Shown here piece after piece: positions 24,607 through 32,876 of a stretch of DNA of 64,000 nt; the first letter of the stretch is position 1; each line of letters opens with the position of its first letter. Made by a program: the position numbers and the translations under genes. This stretch comes from Streptomyces camponoticapitis (lineage in GTDB: Bacteria; Actinomycetota; Actinomycetes; Streptomycetales; Streptomycetaceae), in contig NZ_BMMV01000006.1 in assembly GCF_014646115.1 (NCBI RefSeq), positions 248,001 to 312,000 on the forward strand, in the 5' to 3' direction. The notes beneath the pieces were generated by a model. That model was not told where the DNA came from. It worked only from the letters and a program-made list of their open reading frames with translations, and ran no database searches.

Positions 24607-25881
24607 ATGCGTATCACGACAGAGATGAACGAACGCCTCACCCGCGTCGGGGCCGGGACCCCCATGGGAGAGGTCTTCCGCAGCTACTGGATCCCCGCCG
24701 TCCTGGCCTCCGACATCGCGGAGCCGGACAGTCCGCCCGTGCGCGTACGGCTGCTCGGCGAGGACCTGGTGGCGTTCCGCGACTCGGCGGGGGACGTCGG
24801 GCTGCTCGACGCGCACTGCCCGCACCGGCGCGCGCCGCTGTTCTTCGGCAGGAACGAGGAGTGCGGACTGCGCTGCGTCTACCACGGCTGGAAGTTCGAC
24901 GTAAACGGCAACTGCGTCGACGCGCCGTCCGAGCCGCCGGAGTCCCAGTTCCGCTTCCGCGTCGGGACGCTGTCGTACCCGACGCACGAGGCGGGCGGGA
25001 TCGTCTGGACGTACATGGGCCCCATCGACCGGATGCCGGAGCCGCCCGACTACGAGTGGCTGCGGGCGCCCGCCACCCATCTCGGGGTCTCCCAGGCCAA
25101 CGAGCCCTGCAACTACCTGCAGGCCATCGAGGGCGGGATCGACACCGCGCACTCCTCGTTCGCGCACAACAACGACCTGAGCAACACCTCGCACCTGCGC
25201 GCGCTCGACACCCACCCGAGGCTCGAAGTGGACGTGGCCGACCACGGGTTCACCTACGCCAGCCTGCGCAGGATCGGCGGTGGCCGGATCTATCTGCGGA
25301 CCTATCAGTTCGCCATGCCGTTCATGCAGATCCGCGGCGGCCTCATCACCTGGCAGGGCGACCCGGCCCCGTACCCGGTGCTCCACGGCCATGTGTGGGT
25401 GCCGATCGACGACGAGAACACCGCCGTCTTCAACTTCGCCCACTCCGCCGACCCCGCGCAGCCGATGGAGCCCGGCTGGTTCGAGGAGCACGAGGACGAG
25501 ATGGGACGCGGGCCGCGGCACTTCGCCGACGGCACCCACTGGCTGGTGCGCAATCCCGGCAACGACTACCTCATCGACCGCGAGGTGCAGCGGACACGGA
25601 CCTTCACCGGGGTCGAGGGCGTGAACACCCAGGACTACGCCATCCAGACCGGTATGGGCCGCATCGTCGACCGCAGCCGGGAGGCGCTCGGCTCCACCGA
25701 CCTCGCGATCTCCACCGCGCGCAGGCTGCTGCTGGAAGCGACGGACGAGGTCGCCGCCGGCCTTCCCGCTCGTGGCTCCGACCCCGCGTCCCACCGGGCC
25801 GTGCGCGCCGGCGACATCCTCATGGACGCGACGCGGGACTGGCGGGAGATGTCGAAGGACGTACGCGAGGCGCGCTTCTGA
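24607..25881 (+). CDS. Rieske oxygenase, phthalate 4,5-dioxygenase-type oxygenase subunit
   Basis: 424 residues; GGAAGGAG ribosome site. The Rieske 2Fe-2S ligands are C71, H73, C90 and H93 (CPHRRAPLFFG and CVYHGWKF, C-x-H-x16-C-x2-H). The mononuclear iron site is EGGIDTAHSSFAH (bridging D179, H182, H187). Length and the opening MGEVFRSYWIPAVLASDI place it with phthalate 4,5-dioxygenase and related single-subunit oxygenases that also include O-demethylases. Electrons probably come from the flavin/2Fe-2S reductase at the end of the operon. The substrate is an unidentified aromatic acid. Confidence 0.88.
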   Translation: MRITTEMNERLTRVGAGTPMGEVFRSYWIPAVLASDIAEPDSPPVRVRLLGEDLVAFRDSAGDVGLLDAHCPHRRAPLFFGRNEECGLRCVYHGWKFDVNGNCVDAPSEPPESQFRFRVGTLSYPTHEAGGIVWTYMGPIDRMPEPPDYEWLRAPATHLGVSQANEPCNYLQAIEGGIDTAHSSFAHNNDLSNTSHLRALDTHPRLEVDVADHGFTYASLRRIGGGRIYLRTYQFAMPFMQIRGGLITWQGDPAPYPVLHGHVWVPIDDENTAVFNFAHSADPAQPMEPGWFEEHEDEMGRGPRHFADGTHWLVRNPGNDYLIDREVQRTRTFTGVEGVNTQDYAIQTGMGRIVDRSREALGSTDLAISTARRLLLEATDEVAAGLPARGSDPASHRAVRAGDILMDATRDWREMSKDVREARF

Positions 25882-25962
25882 GCGCACCGCCCGACGCGGA
25901 CCCCCGGGGCCCCGGGCACGACGCCAGGCGAGGTTCCGGCAAAGGAAACAGGACAGGACACC

Positions 25963-26151
25963 ATGCTCGAATACAAGGTCGTCGACATCCGTGCGACCGG
26001 CAGGACTCCAGAGACCGTCGGCGCCGACATGGAGAAGGCACTCAACGACGCCGCCGCGGAGGGCTGGATCTACCGCGACACGCGGCCGATCATCTACAAC
26101 TCCTCCACGACGGGCTACTTCCTCGTCCTCTTCGACCGGGAGAGGAACTAG
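25963..26151 (+). CDS. 62-residue DUF4177-like protein
   Basis: A short soluble protein, MLEYKVVDIRATGR at the start and GYFLVLFDRERN at the end, with AAAEGWIYRDTRPI between them. The pattern (YKVV, GAEGWE-like, final beta strand) is that of DUF4177 domains. AAAGGA ribosome site upstream; the next gene starts 2 bases after its stop. It has no catalytic residues I can identify. Its tight position between the oxygenase and the decarboxylase-like gene suggests an accessory subunit, which is inference. Confidence 0.65.
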   Translation: MLEYKVVDIRATGRTPETVGADMEKALNDAAAEGWIYRDTRPIIYNSSTTGYFLVLFDRERN

Positions 26152-26153
26152 CC

Positions 26154-27179
26154 GTGGCGGCCACCCCCGCGCCGGCGAGCGGCGGCAGCGTTGAGGTGTC
26201 GCTCGCGCTCAACCCCGGCCCGCTGACCCGGCCCCTGCTCGACGGCGAGATCACGGCCGAGGGTGTGCGGTGGGCGGCCACCGCCCTGCACCCCTCCGAG
26301 ATGTTCTGGCGCCAGCTGCGCTTCGGGGACTTCGACATCTCCGAGATGTCGCTGTCCGCGCTGCTCCAGGACGTGGACCGGGGGACCGGTGACTGGGTGG
26401 GACTGCCGGTCTTCACCACCCGGCACATCTGCCACACCGACATCATCGTCCGCACCGGCGCGGGTGTGGAGACACCGGCCGATCTGACCGGCAAGCGCGT
26501 CGGCGTCCCCGAGTACCAGCAGACGTCCGCGGTGTGGAGCCGCGGTGTGCTGGCCGACGAGCACGGCGTGGACCCGCGCGGCATCACCTGGTTCATGGAG
26601 CGCGGCGCGGGCGTGAGCCATGCGGCCGGCACCGGCTTCCGGCCGCCGGAGGGCGTACGGGTCGAGTCCGTCCCCGCCTCGATGAGCATCGGTTCGCTGC
26701 TCGCCGCCGGGGAACTCGACGCCTCGCTCCTCTATCTCTCCGACAGCAACCTCGTCGACCGCTCCCCCGGCCGGGACCGGCTCGGCGGCCGGGTGCGCAG
26801 GCTCTTCGACCCGCCCGCCGAGGAACGTGCCCGGTACGCGAGCGCCACCGGCTTCCGGCACGCGACCCACTGCGTGGTGATCAAGTCCGCGCTCGCCGCG
26901 CGCCATCCCTGGCTGGTCCTCAACGTCTACGCCGCGTTCGAACGCGCGAAGCGGCTCGTCGCCGACCGGGCGCGGGCCGCGATCGAGCCGTGGGAGCCGG
27001 TCCTGCCGGCGGTCGGAGACGTACTCCCCGCTATCGGCACTTCCGACCCGTGGCCCGGCGGGCTCGTCTCCGGGGCCCCGATGCTGGCCACCCTCTGCCG
27101 CTACGCACACGAACAGGGCATCACCCGCAGGCTCGTGGACCCCGCCGAACTCTTCGCGGCACAGACCCATGACCTGTGA
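26154..27179 (+). CDS. 4,5-dihydroxyphthalate decarboxylase-like / periplasmic-binding-fold protein
   Basis: 341 residues from GTG 26154 (GAGAGG 8 bases upstream). It has no signal peptide or lipobox, so it is probably cytoplasmic. Blocks such as FGDFDISEMSLSALL, LTGKRVGVPEYQQTSAVWSRG and GITWFMERG match the Pht5 (4,5-dihydroxyphthalate decarboxylase) family, which uses a type-2 periplasmic-binding-protein fold. Annotation pipelines often call these proteins ABC substrate-binding proteins. The intracellular form and the phthalate-type oxygenase next door favour an enzyme, possibly a decarboxylase of the hydroxylated ring acid. Confidence 0.7.
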   Translation: MAATPAPASGGSVEVSLALNPGPLTRPLLDGEITAEGVRWAATALHPSEMFWRQLRFGDFDISEMSLSALLQDVDRGTGDWVGLPVFTTRHICHTDIIVRTGAGVETPADLTGKRVGVPEYQQTSAVWSRGVLADEHGVDPRGITWFMERGAGVSHAAGTGFRPPEGVRVESVPASMSIGSLLAAGELDASLLYLSDSNLVDRSPGRDRLGGRVRRLFDPPAEERARYASATGFRHATHCVVIKSALAARHPWLVLNVYAAFERAKRLVADRARAAIEPWEPVLPAVGDVLPAIGTSDPWPGGLVSGAPMLATLCRYAHEQGITRRLVDPAELFAAQTHDL

Positions 27180-27264
27180 CCGGCCGCGCGGAGCCCTCAC
27201 CTGTTGACCGGCCCACCGTGCCCGGACTGGCGCCCCGCCTCTTCCGGCATCGAAAGGAACACCC

Positions 27265-27999
27265 GTGAACGACGGGAAGAACGACCAGAAGACCGTGCTG
27301 ATCGTCAGCGCGCACGCCGCCGACTTCGTCTGGCGGGCAGGCGGAGCCGCCGCGCTCTACGCCAAGAACGGCGGCGCCGTCCATATCCGCTGCCTCAGTT
27401 ACGGCGAGCGCGGGGAGTCCCAGGGACTGTGGAAGCAGCCCGGCATGGACATCGAGCGCGTCAAGCGCACCCGGCGCGAAGAGGCCGCGCGGGCGGCGGA
27501 GATCCTCGGCGCGTCCATCGACTTCTACGACTCCGGCGACTACCCCCTCGTCGCCACCGAGCGTCTGCGGTCCCGGCTGGTGGAGGACATGCGCGCCCTG
27601 CGGCCCGACGTGATCCTCACCCACGCCGCGCGCGATCCGTACAACCTCGACCACCAGCTCACCCATGAACTGGTGCTGCGCTGCCGGATGATCGCGCAGG
27701 CGGCCGGCCTCCCGTCACCGCACCCGCCCCTCGGCGCACCGCAGGTCCTGCTCTTCGAACCGCACCAGAGCGAACAGTGCGGATTCGTACCGCAGTTGCT
27801 CCTCGACATCACTCCCGTCGCCGACGTCAAGCTCGCCGCGATGCAGGCCATGGGCGCCCAGAACCATCTCGTCGACTACTACGGCGATCTGGGGCGGCGC
27901 AGAGGAGTGCAGTACGTGCGCAACGGCGGCGACCGCTCGGCGCAACAGGCCGAGGCCTACCAGCGGATCTTCCCCGTCGTCGCCCAGGAGCTGATATGA
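27265..27999 (+). CDS. galB: 4-oxalomesaconate hydratase-like PIG-L protein (GalB-type)
   Basis: 244 residues from GTG 27265 (AAAGGA 6 bases upstream). It is a PIG-L/LmbE-fold zinc protein: VSAHAADFVWRAGGA replaces the deacetylase AHPDDE motif, and THAARDPYNLDHQL carries the further metal ligands. The variant motif plus LSYGERGESQGLWK and FEPHQSEQCGF match Pseudomonas putida GalB, which hydrates 4-oxalomesaconate and does not deacetylate. It overlaps the aldolase gene by four bases (ATGA), the enzyme that would take the product. Confidence 0.78.
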   Translation: MNDGKNDQKTVLIVSAHAADFVWRAGGAAALYAKNGGAVHIRCLSYGERGESQGLWKQPGMDIERVKRTRREEAARAAEILGASIDFYDSGDYPLVATERLRSRLVEDMRALRPDVILTHAARDPYNLDHQLTHELVLRCRMIAQAAGLPSPHPPLGAPQVLLFEPHQSEQCGFVPQLLLDITPVADVKLAAMQAMGAQNHLVDYYGDLGRRRGVQYVRNGGDRSAQQAEAYQRIFPVVAQELI

Positions 28000-28688
28000 A
28001 CCACGTCGTCGTACGGGTCGAGCGCCGCCCGCCCGCCGAACTCGTCGAGCGGCTCGCGCCGTTCCCGGTCGCCACCGTCCACGAGGCCATGGGCCGGCGC
28101 GGACTGATGAAGCCGTACATGCGCAGCATCCGCCCGGGTGCCAGGCTCTGCGGGCCCGCCGTGACGGTCCTCAGTCACCCGGGCGACAACCTGATGATGC
28201 ACGCGGCCGTCGAACAGTGCCGCCCCGGCGACGTACTCGTCGTCACCACCACGTCCGAGTCCACCGACGGCATGTTCGGCGAACTCCTCGCTACCTCGCT
28301 GCGCAGCCGGGGTGTCGCCGGTCTCGTCATCGAGGCGGGGGTCAGGGACGTGGCCGAACTCAACGACATGGACTTCCCCGTCTGGTCCCGGGCGGTCTCC
28401 GCCCAGGGCACGGTGAAGGCCACCCCCGGCTCCGTGAACGTCCCCGTCGTCGCGGCGGGAGCTCACGTAAGCCCCGCGGACCTCGTCGTCGCCGACGACG
28501 ACGGCGTGGTGATCGTCCCGGCCGGGGAACTGGCGGCCGTCGTGGACGCCGCCCACCGGCGCGAGGCCCTGGAGGCGGAGAAGCGCGCGACGCTCGCCGC
28601 CGGCACGTTGGGCCTGGACCTCTACAGCCTGCGGGAGCGGTTGACCGCGCTGGGGGTCCGCTACGTCGACGAGGAAGAGACCCCGTGA
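27996..28688 (+). CDS. galC: 4-carboxy-4-hydroxy-2-oxoadipate aldolase/oxaloacetate decarboxylase (RraA fold, LigK/GalC-type)
   Basis: 230 residues starting within the galB-like stop codon. It has the RraA-like class II pyruvate aldolase fold: GARLCGPAVTVLSHPGDNLMMH, then TTTSESTDGMFGELLATSLRSRG and VIEAGVRDVAELNDMDFPVWSR (GxRD catalytic Arg/Asp), ending VAAGAHVSPADLVVADDDGVV. Known enzymes split 4-carboxy-4-hydroxy-2-oxoadipate into pyruvate and oxaloacetate. With the hydratase before it and the ring-cleaving dioxygenase after it, it completes the lower pathway. Confidence 0.85.
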   Translation: MNHVVVRVERRPPAELVERLAPFPVATVHEAMGRRGLMKPYMRSIRPGARLCGPAVTVLSHPGDNLMMHAAVEQCRPGDVLVVTTTSESTDGMFGELLATSLRSRGVAGLVIEAGVRDVAELNDMDFPVWSRAVSAQGTVKATPGSVNVPVVAAGAHVSPADLVVADDDGVVIVPAGELAAVVDAAHRREALEAEKRATLAAGTLGLDLYSLRERLTALGVRYVDEEETP

Positions 28689-28748
28689 TCGCACCGATCA
28701 CTCCCCCGCGCTGGTCGATCGCACCAGCCACAGCCTAGGAGAGACACC

Positions 28749-29879
28749 ATGGCAGAGATCGTCGCGGCGGCAGCCGCGGTGCACGCCCCGCAGTTGCTGA
28801 GCCGGCCGCCGTACGAAGAACTCGACAAGCTCGACACCAGCACCGACGCGCTCAAGCAGTTCGCCGCGGTCCTGGACGAGACCGACCCGGACGCCGTCCT
28901 CGTGATCGGGATCGACCACCTGGAGACGTTCTGGCTCGAAGCGGTACCGACCTTCACCCTCGTCATCTCCGAGGAGTGCGAGGCCAGGTACACCCACTTC
29001 AGCCGGCGCAAGAAGGTCCACACCGACCTGGCGGTCGACCTTCTCAAGGGGGTCATCGCCCAGGACTTCGACCTGACCTACTCGCAGGACGCGGAGCTGG
29101 GGCACGCCTTCCTCACCCCGTTCGAGTACATCCTCGGCGACCGGGAGACCCCCGTCATCCCGCTGCTCGTCAACAGCTACCTCCCGCCGCTCCCCAGCCC
29201 CCGCCGCTGCTACGCACTGGGCCGGGCGATCGCCAAGTCCCTCGAGTCCAGGCCCGAGAGGATCGCCGTCATCGCCAGCGGCGGCATGTCGCACTTCCCC
29301 GGCACCGCCCGCTACACCGCGCCGAACTACGAGTTCGACCGGTGGGTCATCCAGGAGGCGGCGGCCGGGCGGTACGACGAGCTCCTCGACCTGACTCCGG
29401 TCAATCTGGACGAGGTCGGCGAGAGCGAACTGCTCACCTGGTTCGTGATGCTGGGGATCATCGGCGACGTGCCCGGGACGCTGCTCTCGTACCAGGAACT
29501 CTCCCACCACGGGCACGGTGTCATCCAGTTCGCCCCGCCGCTCGCGGCCAAGGCGGACGGACCGGTCCCCGGCGACGAGAGCGTCCCCCGCCACGGCGGA
29601 CACATCTTCGCCCAGGACGACTACGTCTACTACCGCTTCCCGGAGCCCAGCAGCCTGCCGCTCAACAAGTTCCTGCGCCGTGTCATCACCGAAGGCGACT
29701 TCCGCACCGCCTTCGTCTCCGACCGCGACGCCACCATCGACGCCGGCGGACTGGGCGAGAAGGAGCGGGCCGCGCTGCGCGGGGACGGCTTCGACGATCT
29801 CGTGGAACTCGGCGCGCACCCCCTGCTCGCCCTCTCCGCGTGGCAGGTCGTCAAGAACGAGCTCAGCGCGACCAGTTGA
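28749..29879 (+). CDS. Fused LigB-LigA class III extradiol dioxygenase (gallate/protocatechuate type)
   Basis: 376 residues. The LigB-like part (about 1-285) has the non-heme iron ligands at H12 (AVHAPQ) and H57 (GIDHLETF) and a Glu in GESELLTWFVMLG. Active-site histidines lie in AELGHAFLTP and ASGGMSHFPG. A LigA-like helical domain follows (about 300-376): SLPLNKFLRRVITEGDFRTAF, then LVELGAHPLLAL. Fusion in B-A order is the layout of gallate dioxygenases GalA/DesB. Together with GalB- and GalC-like genes, and no ligC/ligI, this favours gallate or a similar trihydroxy acid as substrate, giving 4-oxalomesaconate directly. Confidence 0.82.
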   Translation: MAEIVAAAAAVHAPQLLSRPPYEELDKLDTSTDALKQFAAVLDETDPDAVLVIGIDHLETFWLEAVPTFTLVISEECEARYTHFSRRKKVHTDLAVDLLKGVIAQDFDLTYSQDAELGHAFLTPFEYILGDRETPVIPLLVNSYLPPLPSPRRCYALGRAIAKSLESRPERIAVIASGGMSHFPGTARYTAPNYEFDRWVIQEAAAGRYDELLDLTPVNLDEVGESELLTWFVMLGIIGDVPGTLLSYQELSHHGHGVIQFAPPLAAKADGPVPGDESVPRHGGHIFAQDDYVYYRFPEPSSLPLNKFLRRVITEGDFRTAFVSDRDATIDAGGLGEKERAALRGDGFDDLVELGAHPLLALSAWQVVKNELSATS

Positions 29880-29948
29880 GCAGCGGTCCGGCCGGCATAC
29901 GTCCGGCCGGGCACCAGGCACCCGTACCGACAAGAAACGGAGCATCCC

Positions 29949-31055
29949 ATGGGCCGTCTGCGAAGCCGTGTCCTCGGCGCTGTGGGTGCGGCGACGGCCG
30001 CCGTGCTGCTGAGTTCGTGCGGCACCCCGTCCTCGCTCTCCCCGATCGACAACACCGCCGCGTACACGAAGTACAACGGCATGACCGGCGACAGCCGGCA
30101 CGACGCGCTCGTCGAGGAGGCGAAGAAGGAAGGCGGCCTCGTCGTCTACACGACGAGCGAGAACGTCGCGGCGGAGGTGGCGCCCGCCTTCGAGAAGAAG
30201 TACGGCATCAGCGTCTCGGTGTACCGGGCGACGACGGAGGCGCTGCGCCAGCGCATCCTCCAGGAGTCCGACGCGGGCCGCCCCCTCAACGACGTCGTGG
30301 AGACGAGCGACATCGAGATGGCGATCCTCAACGAGCGCGAGCTGCTGGGGAAGTACGTCACCGACATACCCGTCGACGAGCGTGCCCGGCTGCCCTTCAT
30401 GGTCGGCGCCTACTTCATCGCCACCCTGCCGGTCCACAACACCAGACTGGTGAAGGCCTCCGACGCCCCGCGTGAGCTGGCCGACTTCACCGACCCCCGG
30501 TGGAAGGGGAAGCTCGCGCTGGAGAAGGAGGACGAGAACTGGTACCTCAGCGTCTACCGCTACTACCGGTCGCACGGCATGAGCAAGGCGGACTTCATCA
30601 CCATGATGAAGAAGATCGCGGCCAACTCCCGCCAGGTGAGCGGCCATCTGACCTCCCACGACCTGCTCAAGTCCGGTGAGTACTCGGTGTTCGTCACCGA
30701 CTTCCTGCACTACGTCACCGCCCAGGACCCGGGAGCGGTCGACTACAAGCCCGTCGTCGGCCCGGTGAACCTCCAGGTACTCGGCGCCGTACCGATGCGC
30801 GGTGCCGCGCACCCCGCCGCCGCCCTCCTCTGGTCGGACTTCTATCTCACCGAGGCACAGCCACTGCTGCACAACGTGAGCGGCATCCCCACCAACCCCT
30901 CGGCCGTCCCCGGCTACCGTCCGCTGCTCCCCGACGACGACCAGGTCCTGGTCGAGGACTGGCGGACCCTCCTCACCAAGGGCGCCGACTGGTCGGCGGC
31001 CTACGGGAACCTGCTCTCCGGCAAGGACCCCGTGATCCCGGACGGAGTGTCATGA
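29949..31055 (+). CDS. ABC importer substrate-binding lipoprotein (iron(III)/2-aminoethylphosphonate-type fold)
   Basis: 368 residues. The signal peptide ends in lipobox LLSSC at about residue 23. The mature protein is a type-2 binding protein (LVVYTTSENVAAEVAPAFEKKYG, PRELADFTDPRWKGKLAL). This cluster is usually annotated Fe3+ or polyamine binding, but such proteins also serve organic acids. It sits directly after the ring-cleavage gene and overlaps the permease gene by four bases, so an aromatic acid ligand is the best guess. The Fe3+-binding tyrosine pair is not evident. Confidence 0.82.
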   Translation: MGRLRSRVLGAVGAATAAVLLSSCGTPSSLSPIDNTAAYTKYNGMTGDSRHDALVEEAKKEGGLVVYTTSENVAAEVAPAFEKKYGISVSVYRATTEALRQRILQESDAGRPLNDVVETSDIEMAILNERELLGKYVTDIPVDERARLPFMVGAYFIATLPVHNTRLVKASDAPRELADFTDPRWKGKLALEKEDENWYLSVYRYYRSHGMSKADFITMMKKIAANSRQVSGHLTSHDLLKSGEYSVFVTDFLHYVTAQDPGAVDYKPVVGPVNLQVLGAVPMRGAAHPAAALLWSDFYLTEAQPLLHNVSGIPTNPSAVPGYRPLLPDDDQVLVEDWRTLLTKGADWSAAYGNLLSGKDPVIPDGVS

Positions 31056-32797
31056 CCCTCACCGAAACACCGCCGGAACGGCTCGCGAGCCCGCCGCCCG
31101 AGCCCGCCGGGCGCCGGTTCCCCCGGCCCCGTATGCCCCGGCCGCGTACCCTCGCCCTCCTCGTCACCGCGGCGGTCGTCGTCTACCTCGTCGCCGCGCC
31201 CCTCGCGATCCTGCTGCGGGACGCCTTCGTCAAGGACGGCTCGCTGTCCTTCGGCGGCTTCAGCCGCGCCCTGGGCGAGAGCGGCGTCGGGTCGACACTG
31301 TGGAACACCGTCGTCTTCGCGATCGGTTCCACCCTGCTCGGCATGGGCCTCGGCACGGTCCTGGCCTATCTGTCGACGCGCACCAACGCGCCGCTGCGCC
31401 GGCTCGTGTACGTCTCGTCGATCATCCCGCTCATCGTCCCGAGCATCCTCTACGCACCGTCGTGGGTGTTCCTCTCCAGCCAGGACATCGGCCTCTTCAA
31501 CGAGATCACCGACGGTCTGCTCGGGGTGCGGCCGTTCAACGTCTTCAGCATGGAAGGGATGATCTGGGTCCAGGGGCTGCATGTCGCGCCCATCGCCTTC
31601 CTCTTCATGGCGTCGGCGTTCCGCGCCATGGACCCGTCGCTGGAGGAGGCCGCGCGCACCTCCGGCGCCACGCGCTGGGAAGTGCTCGGCAGGGTCACGC
31701 TCCCGCTGGCCAAACCCGCACTGGCCGGGGCCGGGCTGATCCTGTTCGTGCAGAGCCTGGAGGTGTTCGAGATCCCGGCGCTGCTCGGGCTCCCGGCCAA
31801 TATCCAGGTCGTGACCAGCCAGATCTACGAGCTGTTCCAGAGCTACCCCATCGACTTCCAGGCGGTCGGCGCGCTCGGGGTGCTGCTGCTCGTGGTGGCC
31901 AGCGTCGGGGTCTTCCTGGCGGGCCGCACCGGTGGCAGCCTGAAGCAGTCGGCCACGGTGTCCGGCAAGGCGTTCCAGCCCCGCCGGGCCGATCTGGGCC
32001 GGGCCAGGCCGTACGTCGGGGCGTTCCTCGTCCTGTACTTCGCCGTCGTCGTGGTGCTGCCGCTCGGAGTGCTGCTGTACGCCTCTCTGCTGCCGTACTA
32101 CCAGACGCCCGGCGCCGACGCCTTCGCCTCGATGAGCTTCGACAACTACACGGAGATCCTGGGCGACCCGTCGGTACTGATCGCGTTCAAGAACACCGTG
32201 CTGGTGACGGTCGGCGCCGCGGCCGGCGTGATGATCCTGGCCACGATCACGTCCTGGTTCGTCGTACGCACCAGGATCAGGGGACGCGGGGTGCTCGACG
32301 CGGTCGCCTTCGCCCCGATCATCGTCCCCGGCCTGGTGCTCGGCCTGGCCATCGGCTTCGTCTATCTCCATGTGCGGCTGCCCATCTACGCCACCCTGTG
32401 GATCATCCTGATCGCCTACATGACGCGCTTCCTGCCCTACGGCATGCGGTACGCGTCGGCGTCGATGCGGTCGATCTCGCCGGAGCTGGAGGAGTCCGCG
32501 TACGTCTCCGGCGCCGGGTGGCTGACGACCGTACGGCGGATCCTGCTGCCCCTCGCGGCGCCCGGCATGATCTCCGGCTTCATCTACGTACTGATCGTGG
32601 GCTTCCGGGAGTTGCAGAGCACGATCCTGCTCTACAGCCCCGGCCGGGAGACCGTGTCGGTCCTGGTGTGGGAGGAGTACCAGAACGGCGGTCTGTCGGC
32701 GGTCGCCGCGATCGGGGTGCTGCTCGTGCTCGTGCTGTGCGTCTTCGTCGGGCTGGCGTTCCTCATCGGGGGCCGGAAGGGGGTGCGCGTGCAGTGA
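31052..32797 (+). CDS. ABC importer permease, two fused transmembrane domains
   Basis: 581 residues and about 12 membrane helices after a Pro-rich cytoplasmic N-terminus. Two EAA-type coupling loops are visible, one per half: LEEAARTSGATRWEVLGRVTLPLAKPAL and LEESAYVSGAGWLTTVRRILLPLAAPGM. This is the SfuB/FbpB/ThiP fused-permease layout. It starts within the lipoprotein stop codon (ATGA), so translation is coupled. It works with the preceding lipoprotein and the following ATPase. Confidence 0.88.
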   Translation: MTLTETPPERLASPPPEPAGRRFPRPRMPRPRTLALLVTAAVVVYLVAAPLAILLRDAFVKDGSLSFGGFSRALGESGVGSTLWNTVVFAIGSTLLGMGLGTVLAYLSTRTNAPLRRLVYVSSIIPLIVPSILYAPSWVFLSSQDIGLFNEITDGLLGVRPFNVFSMEGMIWVQGLHVAPIAFLFMASAFRAMDPSLEEAARTSGATRWEVLGRVTLPLAKPALAGAGLILFVQSLEVFEIPALLGLPANIQVVTSQIYELFQSYPIDFQAVGALGVLLLVVASVGVFLAGRTGGSLKQSATVSGKAFQPRRADLGRARPYVGAFLVLYFAVVVVLPLGVLLYASLLPYYQTPGADAFASMSFDNYTEILGDPSVLIAFKNTVLVTVGAAAGVMILATITSWFVVRTRIRGRGVLDAVAFAPIIVPGLVLGLAIGFVYLHVRLPIYATLWIILIAYMTRFLPYGMRYASASMRSISPELEESAYVSGAGWLTTVRRILLPLAAPGMISGFIYVLIVGFRELQSTILLYSPGRETVSVLVWEEYQNGGLSAVAAIGVLLVLVLCVFVGLAFLIGGRKGVRVQ

Positions 32798-32876
32798 CCT
32801 CACGCGTGACACCCCACCGGCAGCGACCCCGTGAAGAGCGATCCCACCATCAGCGACACCAACACAGGAGGCAGTC

